Positions 28,083-36,279 are shown, numbered from the stretch's first letter. The stretch is DNA of 64,000 bases from Sphingomonas sp. R-74633 (GCF_013416555.1 NZ_JACCFG010000001.1:372001-436000), one strand, 5' to 3'. Notes: generated by a model not told the origin, from the letters alone. Numbers and translations are program-made.

Positions 28083-28117
28083 CGGCGAAGGTCCCGCTGC
28101 GGGACGGCGCTTCGCCG
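28083..28117. repeat. Nested palindrome upstream of tetR
   Basis: CGGCGAAG (28083-28090) is inverted at 28110-28117, and inside it GTCCCG-CTG-CGGGAC forms a second perfect palindrome (28091-28105). It lies between divergent genes, so it is not an ordinary terminator. It could be a solitary REP-type element or a regulator site. Confidence 0.5.
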
Positions 28118-28139
28118 GGACTGGTGCCTCCGTGGCGCC

Positions 28140-28156
28140 ACTACCTGCCAGGTAGT
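28140..28156. promoter_or_regulatory. Candidate TetR operator
   Basis: ACTACCTG-C-CAGGTAGT is a perfect 8-base inverted repeat with a 1-base centre, a typical TetR-family operator shape. It lies 57 bases before the amidohydrolase start and 133 bases before the tetR start. Confidence 0.5.
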
Positions 28157-28212
28157 TGCCTGCAGGACGGGCACGAAGCACGCCTTGCGCCATGAACCAC
28201 GAGGCGGATTTC

Positions 28213-29157
28213 ATGGCGAATATCGGACGGAGAGAATTGCTCAGGCTGGGCGGCGGGGCAGGGCTTTCGCTCGCGCTGCCGAGCCTCGGGTTTGCGGCGG
28301 GCGCGCAGCCGATCATCGATGTGCACCTGCACGCCTATCCCGCATCGATGCCGCTGCCGGCAGGCGCGACCAATCCGATCACCGGCGCCAAGAGCCCGGT
28401 GCGCAGCGGCGCCGAGCATCTGACGGCGTGCATCGCGGAAATGAAACGGCACAATGTCGTGCGCGGCGTGGTGAGCGGCGGCGATGGCGACCGGCTGCAG
28501 GCGGCGATCGACTGGCGCAATCGCGATCCCGCGCGCTTCATCGCGGGGGCGGGCATCCGCGGGTCCGCGGACACGCCGCTGCCGCCGCTCGACACATTGC
28601 GCAGGCTGTTCGCCGACGGGACGATCAGGGTGCTCGGCGAGGTGACAGCGGAATATGCCGGTCTGTCGCTGAGCGATCCGCAATACGACCCCTATCTCGC
28701 GCTGGCGGAGGAATTTGACGTGCCGGTGGCGCTGCACATCGGCACCATGCCGTCCGGCACGCCCTTCGATCCCTGCTGCAGCACCGCCCGGGCGCGGCTT
28801 GGCCATCCCGAGACGATCGAGGAGGCGCTGAGCAGGCATCCGAAGCTGCGGATCAACCTGATGCACAGCGGCTGGCCCTATATCGAGGAGACCATCGCGA
28901 TGCTGATGCTCTACCCCAATGTGAATGTGGATACCGGCGCCAATGCCTGGCTGCTGCCGCGCGCCGAATTCCATGCCTGCCTCCAGCGGATCGTCGGCGC
29001 GGGCTTCGGCAAGCGGGTGATGTTCGGATCGGACAACATGTTCTGGCCCGAGGCGATCGGGCTGGCGATCGAGGGGGTGGAGAGCGCGAGCTTCCTGAGC
29101 GCGACGCAGAAGCGGGACATCTTCTACAACAATGCGGCGGCGTTTTACCGGTTGTAG
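28213..29157 (+). CDS. Tat-exported amidohydrolase (metal-dependent TIM barrel)
   Basis: I choose the ATG at 28213 (GAGGCGG upstream), giving 314 residues; 28192 is an alternative. The N-terminus GRRELLRLGGGAGLSLALPSLGFAAGA is a twin-arginine signal. The mature part starts PIIDVHLHAY, the H-x-H metal motif of the amidohydrolase-2 family, and has LRINLMHSGWPYIEE and MFGSDNMFWPEA, further metal and acid ligands. It is a periplasmic hydrolase or decarboxylase of unknown substrate, divergent from the TetR gene that probably regulates it. Confidence 0.85.
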   Translation: MANIGRRELLRLGGGAGLSLALPSLGFAAGAQPIIDVHLHAYPASMPLPAGATNPITGAKSPVRSGAEHLTACIAEMKRHNVVRGVVSGGDGDRLQAAIDWRNRDPARFIAGAGIRGSADTPLPPLDTLRRLFADGTIRVLGEVTAEYAGLSLSDPQYDPYLALAEEFDVPVALHIGTMPSGTPFDPCCSTARARLGHPETIEEALSRHPKLRINLMHSGWPYIEETIAMLMLYPNVNVDTGANAWLLPRAEFHACLQRIVGAGFGKRVMFGSDNMFWPEAIGLAIEGVESASFLSATQKRDIFYNNAAAFYRL

Positions 29158-29166
29158 GCGCCGCCG

Positions 29167-29892
29167 TTAGTCGCGCAGGCGGCAGAGCGCGTCGCGGTTG
29201 GCCAGGGCGAAAGCCCGGATCGCTTCGAGTGAGGCGGCCTTGGTTTCGGGCGCATAGAGCCAGTCGTCAAAGGCGTTGGATGCGTCCTCGTCGGGGGGCA
29301 CGAAATCGAAGACCGCTTCGCCGCCCGAGGTGAGTTCGCCCCGCACCACTGCAGCCTGATATTTGATCTGAAGTTGCCAATCCTCATTCCGGGCCTCCAC
29401 CCAGGCGATGTCGCGCTGCGTGACCGGCTGCCACCAGCTTTTGCCCTGCTTCGCCAGGTGCCGGATCAGACGTGCGCGGCTCGCCGCCCATTTCTCGGGC
29501 TCATCGTTCAGATTGGGCACGATGCGGGCAACGGGCGCTTCGGGATCGCCCGCGCGCTCGCGAAAGGCCGGGTCGAAGCGGGCCATCAGCTCGGGCCAGT
29601 CGAGCAACGCGATCAGCCGATAGGCCAACTTCAGCGAAACGCGGTAATTGTCGATGAACTGCGTGAAGCCGCCATTGCTTACCTGGCCGACGAGATCGGA
29701 CCACATCATCAGCGCGCGTTGCGGTTCGGTTAGCTGGTCGTTGCCGGGGTGGCCGTAGAGGTCCCAGCCTTCGATCTGCATTACCGCGGGCACATGGACG
29801 AACGACTCTCCGGTCGCGCACCATCCCGGATGCTGATACGAGGCCGCGGCTTCGAATTCCGCCGCCGTCATTTCCGGACGTGTTTCGGTCAT
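29167..29892 (-). CDS. DMP19/DUF4375-like protein
   Basis: The ATG at 29892 (AAGGGGC upstream) gives 241 residues. LVGQVSNGGFTQFIDNY near 75-91 is the NGGF-centred signature of DMP19/DUF4375 proteins, whose function is unclear (some bind other proteins). The rest is helical and soluble, with no signal peptide. It converges with the amidohydrolase gene, the stops being 9 bases apart, and has no obvious partner. Confidence 0.65.
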   Translation of the reverse strand: MTETRPEMTAAEFEAAASYQHPGWCATGESFVHVPAVMQIEGWDLYGHPGNDQLTEPQRALMMWSDLVGQVSNGGFTQFIDNYRVSLKLAYRLIALLDWPELMARFDPAFRERAGDPEAPVARIVPNLNDEPEKWAASRARLIRHLAKQGKSWWQPVTQRDIAWVEARNEDWQLQIKYQAAVVRGELTSGGEAVFDFVPPDEDASNAFDDWLYAPETKAASLEAIRAFALANRDALCRLRD

Positions 29893-29956
29893 GGTGCCCC
29901 TTTCGCCAACGCGGTGCGTCCGCTTCGCCGGGAGGATTGACGAACCTCGCGGGCAT

Positions 29957-29995
29957 TTCAAAAGAAAAGGGCGGCCGGGGATGTCCCGACCGCCC
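29957..29995 (-). terminator. Intrinsic terminator of the deoxyhypusine-synthase-like gene
   Basis: On the minus strand GGGCGGTCGGGAC pairs with the following CCCGGCCGCCC and is followed at once by TTTTCTTTT. This is a canonical intrinsic terminator 26 bases after the stop at 30021. Confidence 0.85.
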
Positions 29996-30020
29996 TGTTT
30001 CTGGTCCGATCCGGAAAGGA

Positions 30021-31100
30021 TCAGGCGAAGAGCTTCGCCCAGCCGCGCTTGGCGCGGTCCTTCCAGTGGCCGCGGTGATAGGCGTCGGACGCCAGCAGCG
30101 GCATGACCGAGCCCGCTTCGGCGAACACCATCTGCTCGATGCCGGTGTTGACCTTGCCCCACGAGGCGGCCTCCTGGAGGGTCGAGGACGAGCAGGCGCC
30201 GTCGCGCACGTCGGCGACGGTGATCTGCACGGCGTATTTGTGCACGGCGACATCGTCATGGCCGAGGATCTCGGCGCAGACGACGGTGTCCTGGATGAAG
30301 TTCTTCGGCACGCCGCCGCCGATCATCAGGAGACCGGTGGTGCCGGCCTGGATCTTGATCTCGGTGAGCTCGCGGAAGTCGGCAATGGCGTCGAGCACCA
30401 TGTACGGCTTGCCCGCCTTGGCGCGATCGACCTGGTGCTTGACCAGGCCGAAGCCGGCCGAGGAGTCGACGAATGCCGGGCAGAAGATCGGCACGTCATG
30501 CTCATAGGCGAGCTTGACCAGGCTGTTGTCCTTCTTGCCGTGCTCGACGAGGTACTTGCCCATCTCGCGGATGAACGCGCGCGACGAATAGGGCTTGGCT
30601 TCCAGCGTCTCGGCGATCTCGAAGATCGTGTGGTCGACGTTCTGGAGCGCTTCCTCGTCGATGTACGTGTCGTAGATGCGGTCGATGTAGAGCGAGCGCA
30701 GCGTGTCGTCGTCGGGGATCTCGAGCGCCTGATAGTGCTTGTGGCCAAGGCCCTCGAAGAAATCCATGTCGACGATGGTCGCGCCGGTGGCGACGACGAC
30801 ATCGACCATGTTGTTGCGGATCAGCTCGGCATAGAGGTCCATGCAGCCGCCGGCCGAGGTCGAGCCCGCGATCACCAGGCAGACCGTGCAGTCCTTGTCG
30901 GCGAGCATCTCGTTGTAAATCTTGGTCGCGCGGCCGAGATCGCGGCTGGTGAAGCTCATGTCTGCCATCGCGTCGACGATCGGGCGCGCATCGAACGAGG
31001 TGATGTCGATGTGCTTGACCTGCTTCGAGAGCAGCTCCGCCTTGCGGTTCGTCGTGTCCACCGGCTGCGCGGCAGCGGTCTTGATAAGGGAATCGGTCAC
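30021..31100 (-). CDS. Deoxyhypusine synthase-family aminobutyl transferase
   Basis: GTG at 31100 with GGGAG upstream gives 359 residues; an upstream ATG (31121) is the alternative. Family marks are LVIAGSTSAGGCMDLYAELI (NAD site), IFCPAFVDSSAGFG, LLMIGGGVPKNFI and SWGK, whose Lys316 aligns with the catalytic Lys329 of human deoxyhypusine synthase. Bacteria lack eIF5A, so the bacterial members act on small amines: the lysine-bound aminobutyl group is passed to another amine to form homospermidine or a guanidino analogue. It lies just downstream of an ornithine-type decarboxylase, which would supply putrescine. A strong terminator follows. Confidence 0.88.
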   Translation of the reverse strand: MTDSLIKTAAAQPVDTTNRKAELLSKQVKHIDITSFDARPIVDAMADMSFTSRDLGRATKIYNEMLADKDCTVCLVIAGSTSAGGCMDLYAELIRNNMVDVVVATGATIVDMDFFEGLGHKHYQALEIPDDDTLRSLYIDRIYDTYIDEEALQNVDHTIFEIAETLEAKPYSSRAFIREMGKYLVEHGKKDNSLVKLAYEHDVPIFCPAFVDSSAGFGLVKHQVDRAKAGKPYMVLDAIADFRELTEIKIQAGTTGLLMIGGGVPKNFIQDTVVCAEILGHDDVAVHKYAVQITVADVRDGACSSSTLQEAASWGKVNTGIEQMVFAEAGSVMPLLASDAYHRGHWKDRAKRGWAKLFA

Positions 31101-31185
31101 TGGGGGTTCTCCCATGCGCAATGGCCGCCGTCGTTAAGGGGACGCGGAAACCCGGTTGCGGGGCCCATAGACCCCGAAAACATAT

Positions 31186-31226
31186 CCGTCATCCCCGCGC
31201 AGGGGCGACCCGTGCGAGGATGACGG
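31186..31226. repeat. Hairpin between decarboxylase and DHS-like genes
   Basis: CCGTCATCC (31186-31194) pairs with GGATGACGG (31218-31226), with CCCCGCGCAGGGG nested inside. On the minus strand it is followed by ATATGTTTT, so it may partly terminate transcripts from the decarboxylase. It differs from the CCCCGGCGAAGG repeat family. Confidence 0.5.
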
Positions 31227-31243
31227 CTTTAAGCGGTGTGCTG

Positions 31244-32485
31244 TTACAGCTTGACGACGTTCCAGGCCGGACGGCGTTCCGTGAGCTCGACATACATCGA
31301 GGCCATCGGTTCGTCCGCCACGACGACAGTCGCGTCGGTGCCGAAGCCGTTGAACGCGGTGCGCATCGCCGAGCCATAGGCGCCGAGCATGCCGATCTCG
31401 AAATAGTCGCCGGTGCGGGTGTCCGCCGGCAGAAGGAACGGGCCCTTCATGTAATCGAGATCGTCGCAGGTCGGGCCGTAGAAGCTGAACTCGACGTCCT
31501 TGGCATTCGACTCGGGCTCGCGCAGCAGCTCGACCGGGAACTTCCAGTCGATATGCGCGGCGTCGAACAGCGCGCCATAGGCGCCGTCGTTGATGTACAG
31601 CTCGGCGCCGCGGCGACGCTCTACGCGCACCACGATCGAGCTGTACTCGGCGCACAGCGCACGACCCGGCTCGGCCCAGAGCTCGGCCGAATAGGAAACC
31701 GGCAGGCTCTCGAACGCGCGGTGGATCGTCTCGAAATAATGCTCGAGCGGCGGCGGGGTCATGCCCGGATAGGTCGAGGGGAAGCCGCCGCCGACGTCGA
31801 TGACGTCCACGGTGACAGCCGATTCGACGATCGCGGCGCGCACGCGCTCCATCGCGTTCGAATAGGCCTCCGGCGACATCGCCTGCGAACCGACATGGAA
31901 GCAGATGCCCAGCGCGTCGGCGACCTGGCGGGTCTCGAACAGCAGCTTGGCGGCTTCACCCGGACCGGCGCCGAACTTCGATGCGAGGCTCAGCTTCGAA
32001 TGGTCCGACGAGACGCGCAGGCGCACGCAGAGCGTCAGGTCGCTCGCGGGCACGCCGTCACGGCTGGTGGCGCGGACGATCTTGGCCAGCTCGTCGAGGC
32101 AATCGAGCGAGAAGGTGCGGACGCCGTGGGTGAAATACGCTTCTTCGATCGCTTCCTCGGCCTTGACCGGGTGCATGAAGCAGAGCGTGGCTTCGGGCAG
32201 CGTGCGCGCAACCAGGCGAACTTCGCCGATCGACGCCACGTCGTACGTGGTGATGCCGTTATCCCACAGGATCTGCAGCAGCTCGGGCGACGGATTCGCC
32301 TTGACCGCATACATGGCCTTGCCCGGGAACTTCTCGACGAAGAACCGAGCGGCCCGTGCCGCAGCGTGCGGACGGACAAGCGTAACCGGCTGAACCGGAC
32401 CCTGCTTAGCGATGTCGATGCCGGTCACGGAGGAGCCGGCGGTCGAGAGGGGCGCTAACCCCAGCGCGCGATGATGCTGGTGCAA
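31244..32485 (-). CDS. Ornithine-type PLP decarboxylase
   Basis: The best start is a TTG at 32485 because a strong GGAGG lies 9 bases before it (413 residues); a GTG at 32428 would give 394. It is a fold-III basic amino-acid decarboxylase: PLP lysine Lys62 in YAVKANPSPE, CFHVGSQ near 210, DVGGGFPSTYPG (phosphate-binding glycines), the substrate-pocket AEPGRALCAE and the catalytic GPTCDDLDYM. It should make putrescine from ornithine (or cadaverine from lysine). The neighbouring DHS-like enzyme points to polyamine synthesis. The leader of about 150 bases contains an inverted GGAACG/CGTTCC pair (32584-32612). Confidence 0.9.
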   Translation of the reverse strand: MHQHHRALGLAPLSTAGSSVTGIDIAKQGPVQPVTLVRPHAAARAARFFVEKFPGKAMYAVKANPSPELLQILWDNGITTYDVASIGEVRLVARTLPEATLCFMHPVKAEEAIEEAYFTHGVRTFSLDCLDELAKIVRATSRDGVPASDLTLCVRLRVSSDHSKLSLASKFGAGPGEAAKLLFETRQVADALGICFHVGSQAMSPEAYSNAMERVRAAIVESAVTVDVIDVGGGFPSTYPGMTPPPLEHYFETIHRAFESLPVSYSAELWAEPGRALCAEYSSIVVRVERRRGAELYINDGAYGALFDAAHIDWKFPVELLREPESNAKDVEFSFYGPTCDDLDYMKGPFLLPADTRTGDYFEIGMLGAYGSAMRTAFNGFGTDATVVVADEPMASMYVELTERRPAWNVVKL

Positions 32486-32583
32486 CTCAAGGGACCTCCA
32501 AATGCCTTTCGGCAAACGTTGAAAAAAGCTGCCTTGCGGTTGGAAGTCCCATGGGGCAGCGGAAGGCGGCACATAAGGACGTT

Positions 32584-32610
32584 GGAACGGGGTGTAAAGT
32601 GATTCGCGTT
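32584..32610. promoter_or_regulatory. Symmetrical EcfG-like element between divergent genes
   Basis: GGAAC-N18-CGTT occurs here, and because the ends are GGAACG and CGTTCC the same pattern reads on both strands, toward the decarboxylase and toward the dehydratase. EcfG promoters usually have 16-17 base spacers, so this 18-base form is weak support. Confidence 0.2.
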
Positions 32611-32636
32611 CCGGATTTTTACTGCGGGGGTGAACT

Positions 32637-33605
32637 GTGACGATTGTGCGACAGCCAACGCGCGCCGGGGTGCGGGACGCCGCCGCCAAGGTCGCGGCGA
32701 TCCTGCCGCAACCCCCTTTGTTCGTTCAGGAAATTCGCGGTGTGCCGGTGTGCTTCAAGGCCGAGTGCCTGCAGCCGATCGGCGCGTTCAAGATCCGCGG
32801 GGCCTGGCACCGGCTGACCGCATTAGACGGGGTTTTGCGCGAGCGCGGCGTCGTCGCTTTCTCGTCGGGGAATCACGCCCAGGGGGTCGCATGGGCGGCG
32901 AAGAAGCTGGGGATGCCGGCGGTGATCGTGATGCCGGCCGACGCGCCCAAGGTGAAGCGCGACGCGACGCTGGCGATGGGGGCCGAAGTTGTCTCCTATG
33001 ATCGCATGACCGAGAGCCGCGAGAAGATCGCCGCGCATCTCGCCCATGCCCGCGGCGCGACACTGGTGCCGAGCTTTGACGATCCGTGGATCATCGAAGG
33101 GCAGGGGAGCGCCGGGATCGAGGCGATGAGCCAGATCGTCGAGGCGCGGCTGCCGGACTTCGAGAATGTGCTGGTACCGTGCGGCGGCGGCGGGCTGGCG
33201 GCGGGCATGGCGCTGGCATTGCCTGACGCCGAGATCATCGTGGTCGAGCCCGAGGGCTGGGACGATATGACGCGTAGCCTGGAGGCGGGCTGGATCGAGC
33301 CGGTGGGCGACAATCCGCCGCCGACTGCGTGCGACGCGCTGCAGACGACTCGCGTATCGCCGCTGACCTTCGATGTGCTGTCGCGGCGCGGCGCCACCGG
33401 GCTTGCGGTGAGCGAGGCGGAGATCCGCAATGCCCAGCGCTGGGCGGCGGCGAAGCTGCGCGTAGTGGTCGAGCCGGGCGGCGCAGTGGCGCTGGCGGCG
33501 CTGCTCGCGGGCAAGGTCGATGTGAAGCCGGGCTTGCTCGTCGTGCTTTCGGGGGGCAATGCCGATCCCGATGCCTATGCCCAAGTCCTTTCCGGGAGAG
33601 ACTGA
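32637..33605 (+). CDS. Threonine/serine dehydratase (PLP fold II)
   Basis: 322 residues, GTG start after GGGGGTGAACT. CLQPIGAFKIRGAW contains the PLP lysine (SFKxRG type), SSGNHAQGVAWAAKKLG is the substrate loop, and VLVPCGGGGLAAGMAL binds phosphate. There is no C-terminal ACT domain, so it resembles catabolic threonine dehydratase or serine racemase rather than allosteric IlvA. It converts L-threonine or L-serine to a 2-oxo acid and ammonia. It is divergent from the decarboxylase, and a small membrane gene follows 4 bases after its stop. Confidence 0.88.
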   Translation: MTIVRQPTRAGVRDAAAKVAAILPQPPLFVQEIRGVPVCFKAECLQPIGAFKIRGAWHRLTALDGVLRERGVVAFSSGNHAQGVAWAAKKLGMPAVIVMPADAPKVKRDATLAMGAEVVSYDRMTESREKIAAHLAHARGATLVPSFDDPWIIEGQGSAGIEAMSQIVEARLPDFENVLVPCGGGGLAAGMALALPDAEIIVVEPEGWDDMTRSLEAGWIEPVGDNPPPTACDALQTTRVSPLTFDVLSRRGATGLAVSEAEIRNAQRWAAAKLRVVVEPGGAVALAALLAGKVDVKPGLLVVLSGGNADPDAYAQVLSGRD

Positions 33606-33609
33606 CCCC

Positions 33610-33786
33610 TTGGCCAATCGCTTCGGTTCCGTGATCGCCACTGTGATGAGCGCCGCCGCGCGCGTGGCCGGCTATGTCATCTACGGCTTCCTGCGCATGA
33701 TCTATCGCCGCGATCCCGCGATGATCGCGCTGTTCCTCGGGGTGCCGCTGGCCATCGCGCTGCTCGTCTGGCTTGTCCTGCGGTGA
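33610..33786 (+). CDS. Small membrane protein (58 aa)
   Basis: TTG start at 33610 with GGGAG upstream. The product has an amphipathic first half and a strong C-terminal membrane helix (MIALFLGVPLAIALLVWLVL), with YRRD on the cytoplasmic side. It starts 4 bases after the dehydratase stop and overlaps the next small gene by 4 bases (GTGA), so the three look co-translated. Function unknown. Confidence 0.65.
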   Translation: MANRFGSVIATVMSAAARVAGYVIYGFLRMIYRRDPAMIALFLGVPLAIALLVWLVLR

Positions 33787-33953
33787 TCGGGGACGCTTCG
33801 CTCGAACCGATCTGGCTGAGTATCGCGGTGATCGCGGTGGGGGTGCTGGTCTGGGGCGGCTGGCGCCAGTTCCGCGCCGACCGGACCAAGGCGATCCTGA
33901 TGTGGATCTGCGCGGTGGTGATCCTGGGCAATCTGCTGATCCTCAGGGTCTGA
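33783..33953 (+). CDS. Small membrane protein (56 aa)
   Basis: The GTG at 33783 overlaps the previous stop. Two hydrophobic helices (LSIAVIAVGVLVWGGW and ILMWICAVVILGNLLIL) flank a basic loop RQFRADRTK, giving a two-helix hairpin with a short tail. Not recognised; translational coupling with the previous gene suggests the pair act together in the inner membrane. Confidence 0.6.
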   Translation: MIGDASLEPIWLSIAVIAVGVLVWGGWRQFRADRTKAILMWICAVVILGNLLILRV

Positions 33954-34038
33954 GCCCGACACATCTCGTTACACAAGATCGTTGGACGCGCCGGCAACGC
34001 CTGCATATCCTCGCACCTAAGGTTCGATGAGGTTTGCG

Positions 34039-34881
34039 ATGCGTAAGGCGCTGATCCTGCTTCCCTTCCTGCTCGCCGCTGCGCCTGCGCTGGCGCAGTC
34101 GCCGCCCGGGCATGAGGTTGCCTATGGCAGCGCGGCGCTCCAGAAGTTCGATTTCTACAAGGCGGCCAAGGCGGATGCGCCGCTGGTCGTGTTCATCCAT
34201 GGCGGCGGCTGGAAGCGCGGCGACAAGGGCAATGCCACCGGCGACGCGAAGATCGCGCATTTCACCGGCAAGGGCTATGCGTTCGCCAGCGTGAACTACC
34301 GGCTGGTGCCGGGCGCGACCGTCGAGCAGCAGGCGCAGGACGTCGCCGATGCGCTGGGCTGGATGGTCAAGAATGCCAGGGCGATGGGCGTGGATCCCCG
34401 GCACATCGTGGTGATGGGGCATAGCGCCGGCGCGCATCTCGCCGCGCTGATCGCCACCGATCCCGCCTATCTGCAAAAGGCGGGCTGGGGCCTCGAGAAG
34501 CTGGCCGGTGTCGTGCTGCTCGACGGCGCCGCCTATGACGTGCCCGCGCAGATGGCCGACGGCCCGCGGGTGATGGGCGGCACCTATGAAGCGGCGTTCG
34601 GCAGCGAGCCGGCGCGCCAGCGGGCACTCTCGCCGACGCTGCAGGCAGCGGCACCCAATGCACGGGACTTCCTGATCCTGCATGTGCAGCGCGAGGACGG
34701 CACTCGCCAGTCCGAAGCGCTGGGGCGTGCGCTGACGGCGGCGGGGGCGCGGGTGAAGGTGCAGGGTTTTGCCGGGCAGGGTCTGCGCGGGCATATGGAG
34801 ATCAACCGGCGGCTGGGCGATGCGGATTATCCGGCCACCACGGCAGTCGATCAGTGGATCGACGCGGTGCTGACTCGCTGA
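34039..34881 (+). CDS. Exported alpha/beta hydrolase (esterase, HGGGW type)
   Basis: The ATG at 34039 has GAGG six bases upstream and gives 280 residues; 34027 is possible. A signal peptide (ALILLPFLLAAAPALAQ) precedes the mature enzyme. The oxyanion motif HGGGW is at 54-58 and the nucleophile Ser129 in GHSAG. This is the hormone-sensitive-lipase/BD-FAE type of esterase, acting on small ester or feruloyl/acyl groups in the periplasm. Substrate unknown. Confidence 0.86.
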   Translation: MRKALILLPFLLAAAPALAQSPPGHEVAYGSAALQKFDFYKAAKADAPLVVFIHGGGWKRGDKGNATGDAKIAHFTGKGYAFASVNYRLVPGATVEQQAQDVADALGWMVKNARAMGVDPRHIVVMGHSAGAHLAALIATDPAYLQKAGWGLEKLAGVVLLDGAAYDVPAQMADGPRVMGGTYEAAFGSEPARQRALSPTLQAAAPNARDFLILHVQREDGTRQSEALGRALTAAGARVKVQGFAGQGLRGHMEINRRLGDADYPATTAVDQWIDAVLTR

Positions 34882-34919
34882 GTGTTGGCGAGCGGCGCCG
34901 CAATCCCTAGATGGGGCGC

Positions 34920-35129
34920 ATGTCGCTTCTCGCCGAACTCCATTACGACGCGTCCGATTTCGACGTGATCCGTCCGGGCACCCATGTCGTCTGCGCCGTC
35001 ACCGGCGATCCGATCCCGCTCGACCAGCTGAAATATTGGAGCGCCGCGTTCCAGGAAGCCTATCGCGGCGCGCATGAGGCGACCGCCGCGATCTTGGCGG
35101 GCGGGGCGAAGAACCTCAAGAAGGACTGA
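34920..35129 (+). CDS. DUF2093 domain protein
   Basis: The ATG at 34920 (GGGG upstream) gives 69 residues. YDASDFDVIRPGTHVVCAV followed by GDPIPLDQLKYWSAAFQEAY is the DUF2093 signature, a small alphaproteobacterial protein of unknown function. The single CAVTGDPIPL turn resembles half of a zinc-binding site, but only one cysteine is present. Confidence 0.8.
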   Translation: MSLLAELHYDASDFDVIRPGTHVVCAVTGDPIPLDQLKYWSAAFQEAYRGAHEATAAILAGGAKNLKKD

Positions 35130-35175
35130 CAGCGGCGTGAGCGTCCGTTAGCTTCCCGGCAAGGGGGGACGGCGG

Positions 35176-35604
35176 ATGCAGCTTCGCGATCTCAAATGCA
35201 GTGGTCCCGCCTGGCTGTTCGGCTGGGTGACGGCGGTGTTCCTGCCCGGCCTGCTGATCTCGCTTCAGCGTCACGGGCTGGCGCGGCTGCCGGCAAATAG
35301 CTGGCAGATGGGCGACGATATCGGCCCGGCCGCCAAGCTGCTGCTCGGCGCGCTGCTGATGCTGTGCTTCTGGCTGGCGGTACGTGCCCGGATCGGGCCG
35401 CTGGCGGTTCGTGCGGCGCTGGGCGCGCTGGCGGCGATGGCGCTCACGCTGGCGCTCATCCCGGCCTATTATTCGCGCGGCTTCGGCATCGGGCTGACCG
35501 GTGCCCGGTTCGATCCGGCGGTGCTGCCCTGGTACGCGATCGGGGCAATGGTGGCGGGGCTGGTCTTTGCCTTGGCCTTGGCGCGGTGCCGGGCGCGGAG
35601 CTGA
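35176..35604 (+). CDS. Four-helix membrane protein of unknown function
   Basis: 142 residues with four hydrophobic segments (about 13-30, 53-68, 75-95, 115-137) and a basic C-terminus RCRARS. GGACGGCGG precedes the start. No family recognised. It converges with the alpha/beta hydrolase gene 18 bases away. Confidence 0.65.
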   Translation: MQLRDLKCSGPAWLFGWVTAVFLPGLLISLQRHGLARLPANSWQMGDDIGPAAKLLLGALLMLCFWLAVRARIGPLAVRAALGALAAMALTLALIPAYYSRGFGIGLTGARFDPAVLPWYAIGAMVAGLVFALALARCRARS

Positions 35605-35622
35605 GCCCCGCGCCCGTACAGG

Positions 35623-36279
35623 TCAGCGGATCGGCGAGTTCGGGTCGAGCCGCATGTCGAGATATTTGTCCACGCTGCCCATCAACTCTTCCATTTCCTG
35701 CTCGAAGAAATGGTTCGCGCCCGGGATGGTGTCGTGGTGGATGGTGATGTGCTTCTGGGTGCGCAGCTTGTCGACCAGCTTCTGGACGGCGCCCGGCGTG
35801 ACCACTTCGTCATTTTCGCCCTGGACGATGATGCCCGACGAGGGGCACGGCGCGAGGAAGGTGAAGTCGAACATGTTCGCCGGCGGGGCGACCGAGATGA
35901 AGCCGCGGATTTCCGGGCGGCGCATCAGCAGCTGCATGCCGATCCAGGCGCCGAAGCCGAAGCCGGCGACCCAGGTCGAGCTGGCTTCCGGGTGGAAGCT
36001 CTGCACCCAGTCGAGCGCCGACGCGGCGTCGGACAGCTCGCCGATGCCGTTGTCGAACGTGCCCTGGCTCTTGCCGACCCCGCGGAAATTGAAGCGGAGC
36101 GTCGCGAAACCGCGGCGCTGGAAGGTCTTGTAGAGCTCCTGGACGATGCGGTTGTTCATCGTACCGCCCGCATTGGGATGCGGGTGGAGGATCATGGCGA
36201 CCGGCGCGCGCGGCTTGGGCGCGGGAGCGAAACGGCCTTCGAGGCGGCCTTCGGGACCGGGGAAGATGACTTCGGGCAA
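35623..36279 (-). CDS. Alpha/beta hydrolase with substituted nucleophile
   Basis: TTG start at 36279 (AGGGAA upstream) gives 218 residues. HPHPNAGGTMNN, LRFNFRGVGKSQG and the C-terminal GANHFF (catalytic His) identify a COG2945-type hydrolase. The elbow reads AGFGFGAW: residue 108 is glycine (GGC) where the family's G-x-S-x-G needs serine (AGC is one base away). Catalysis by the usual mechanism seems lost. It is divergent from the cysteine-desulfurase operon by 97 bases. Confidence 0.82.
   Translation of the reverse strand: MPEVIFPGPEGRLEGRFAPAPKPRAPVAMILHPHPNAGGTMNNRIVQELYKTFQRRGFATLRFNFRGVGKSQGTFDNGIGELSDAASALDWVQSFHPEASSTWVAGFGFGAWIGMQLLMRRPEIRGFISVAPPANMFDFTFLAPCPSSGIIVQGENDEVVTPGAVQKLVDKLRTQKHITIHHDTIPGANHFFEQEMEELMGSVDKYLDMRLDPNSPIR

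Noticed and set aside
29880..31223. Long plus-strand frame opposite the deoxyhypusine-synthase-like gene
   Set aside because: Antisense shadow; the minus strand has conserved NAD and lysine motifs and a proper terminator.
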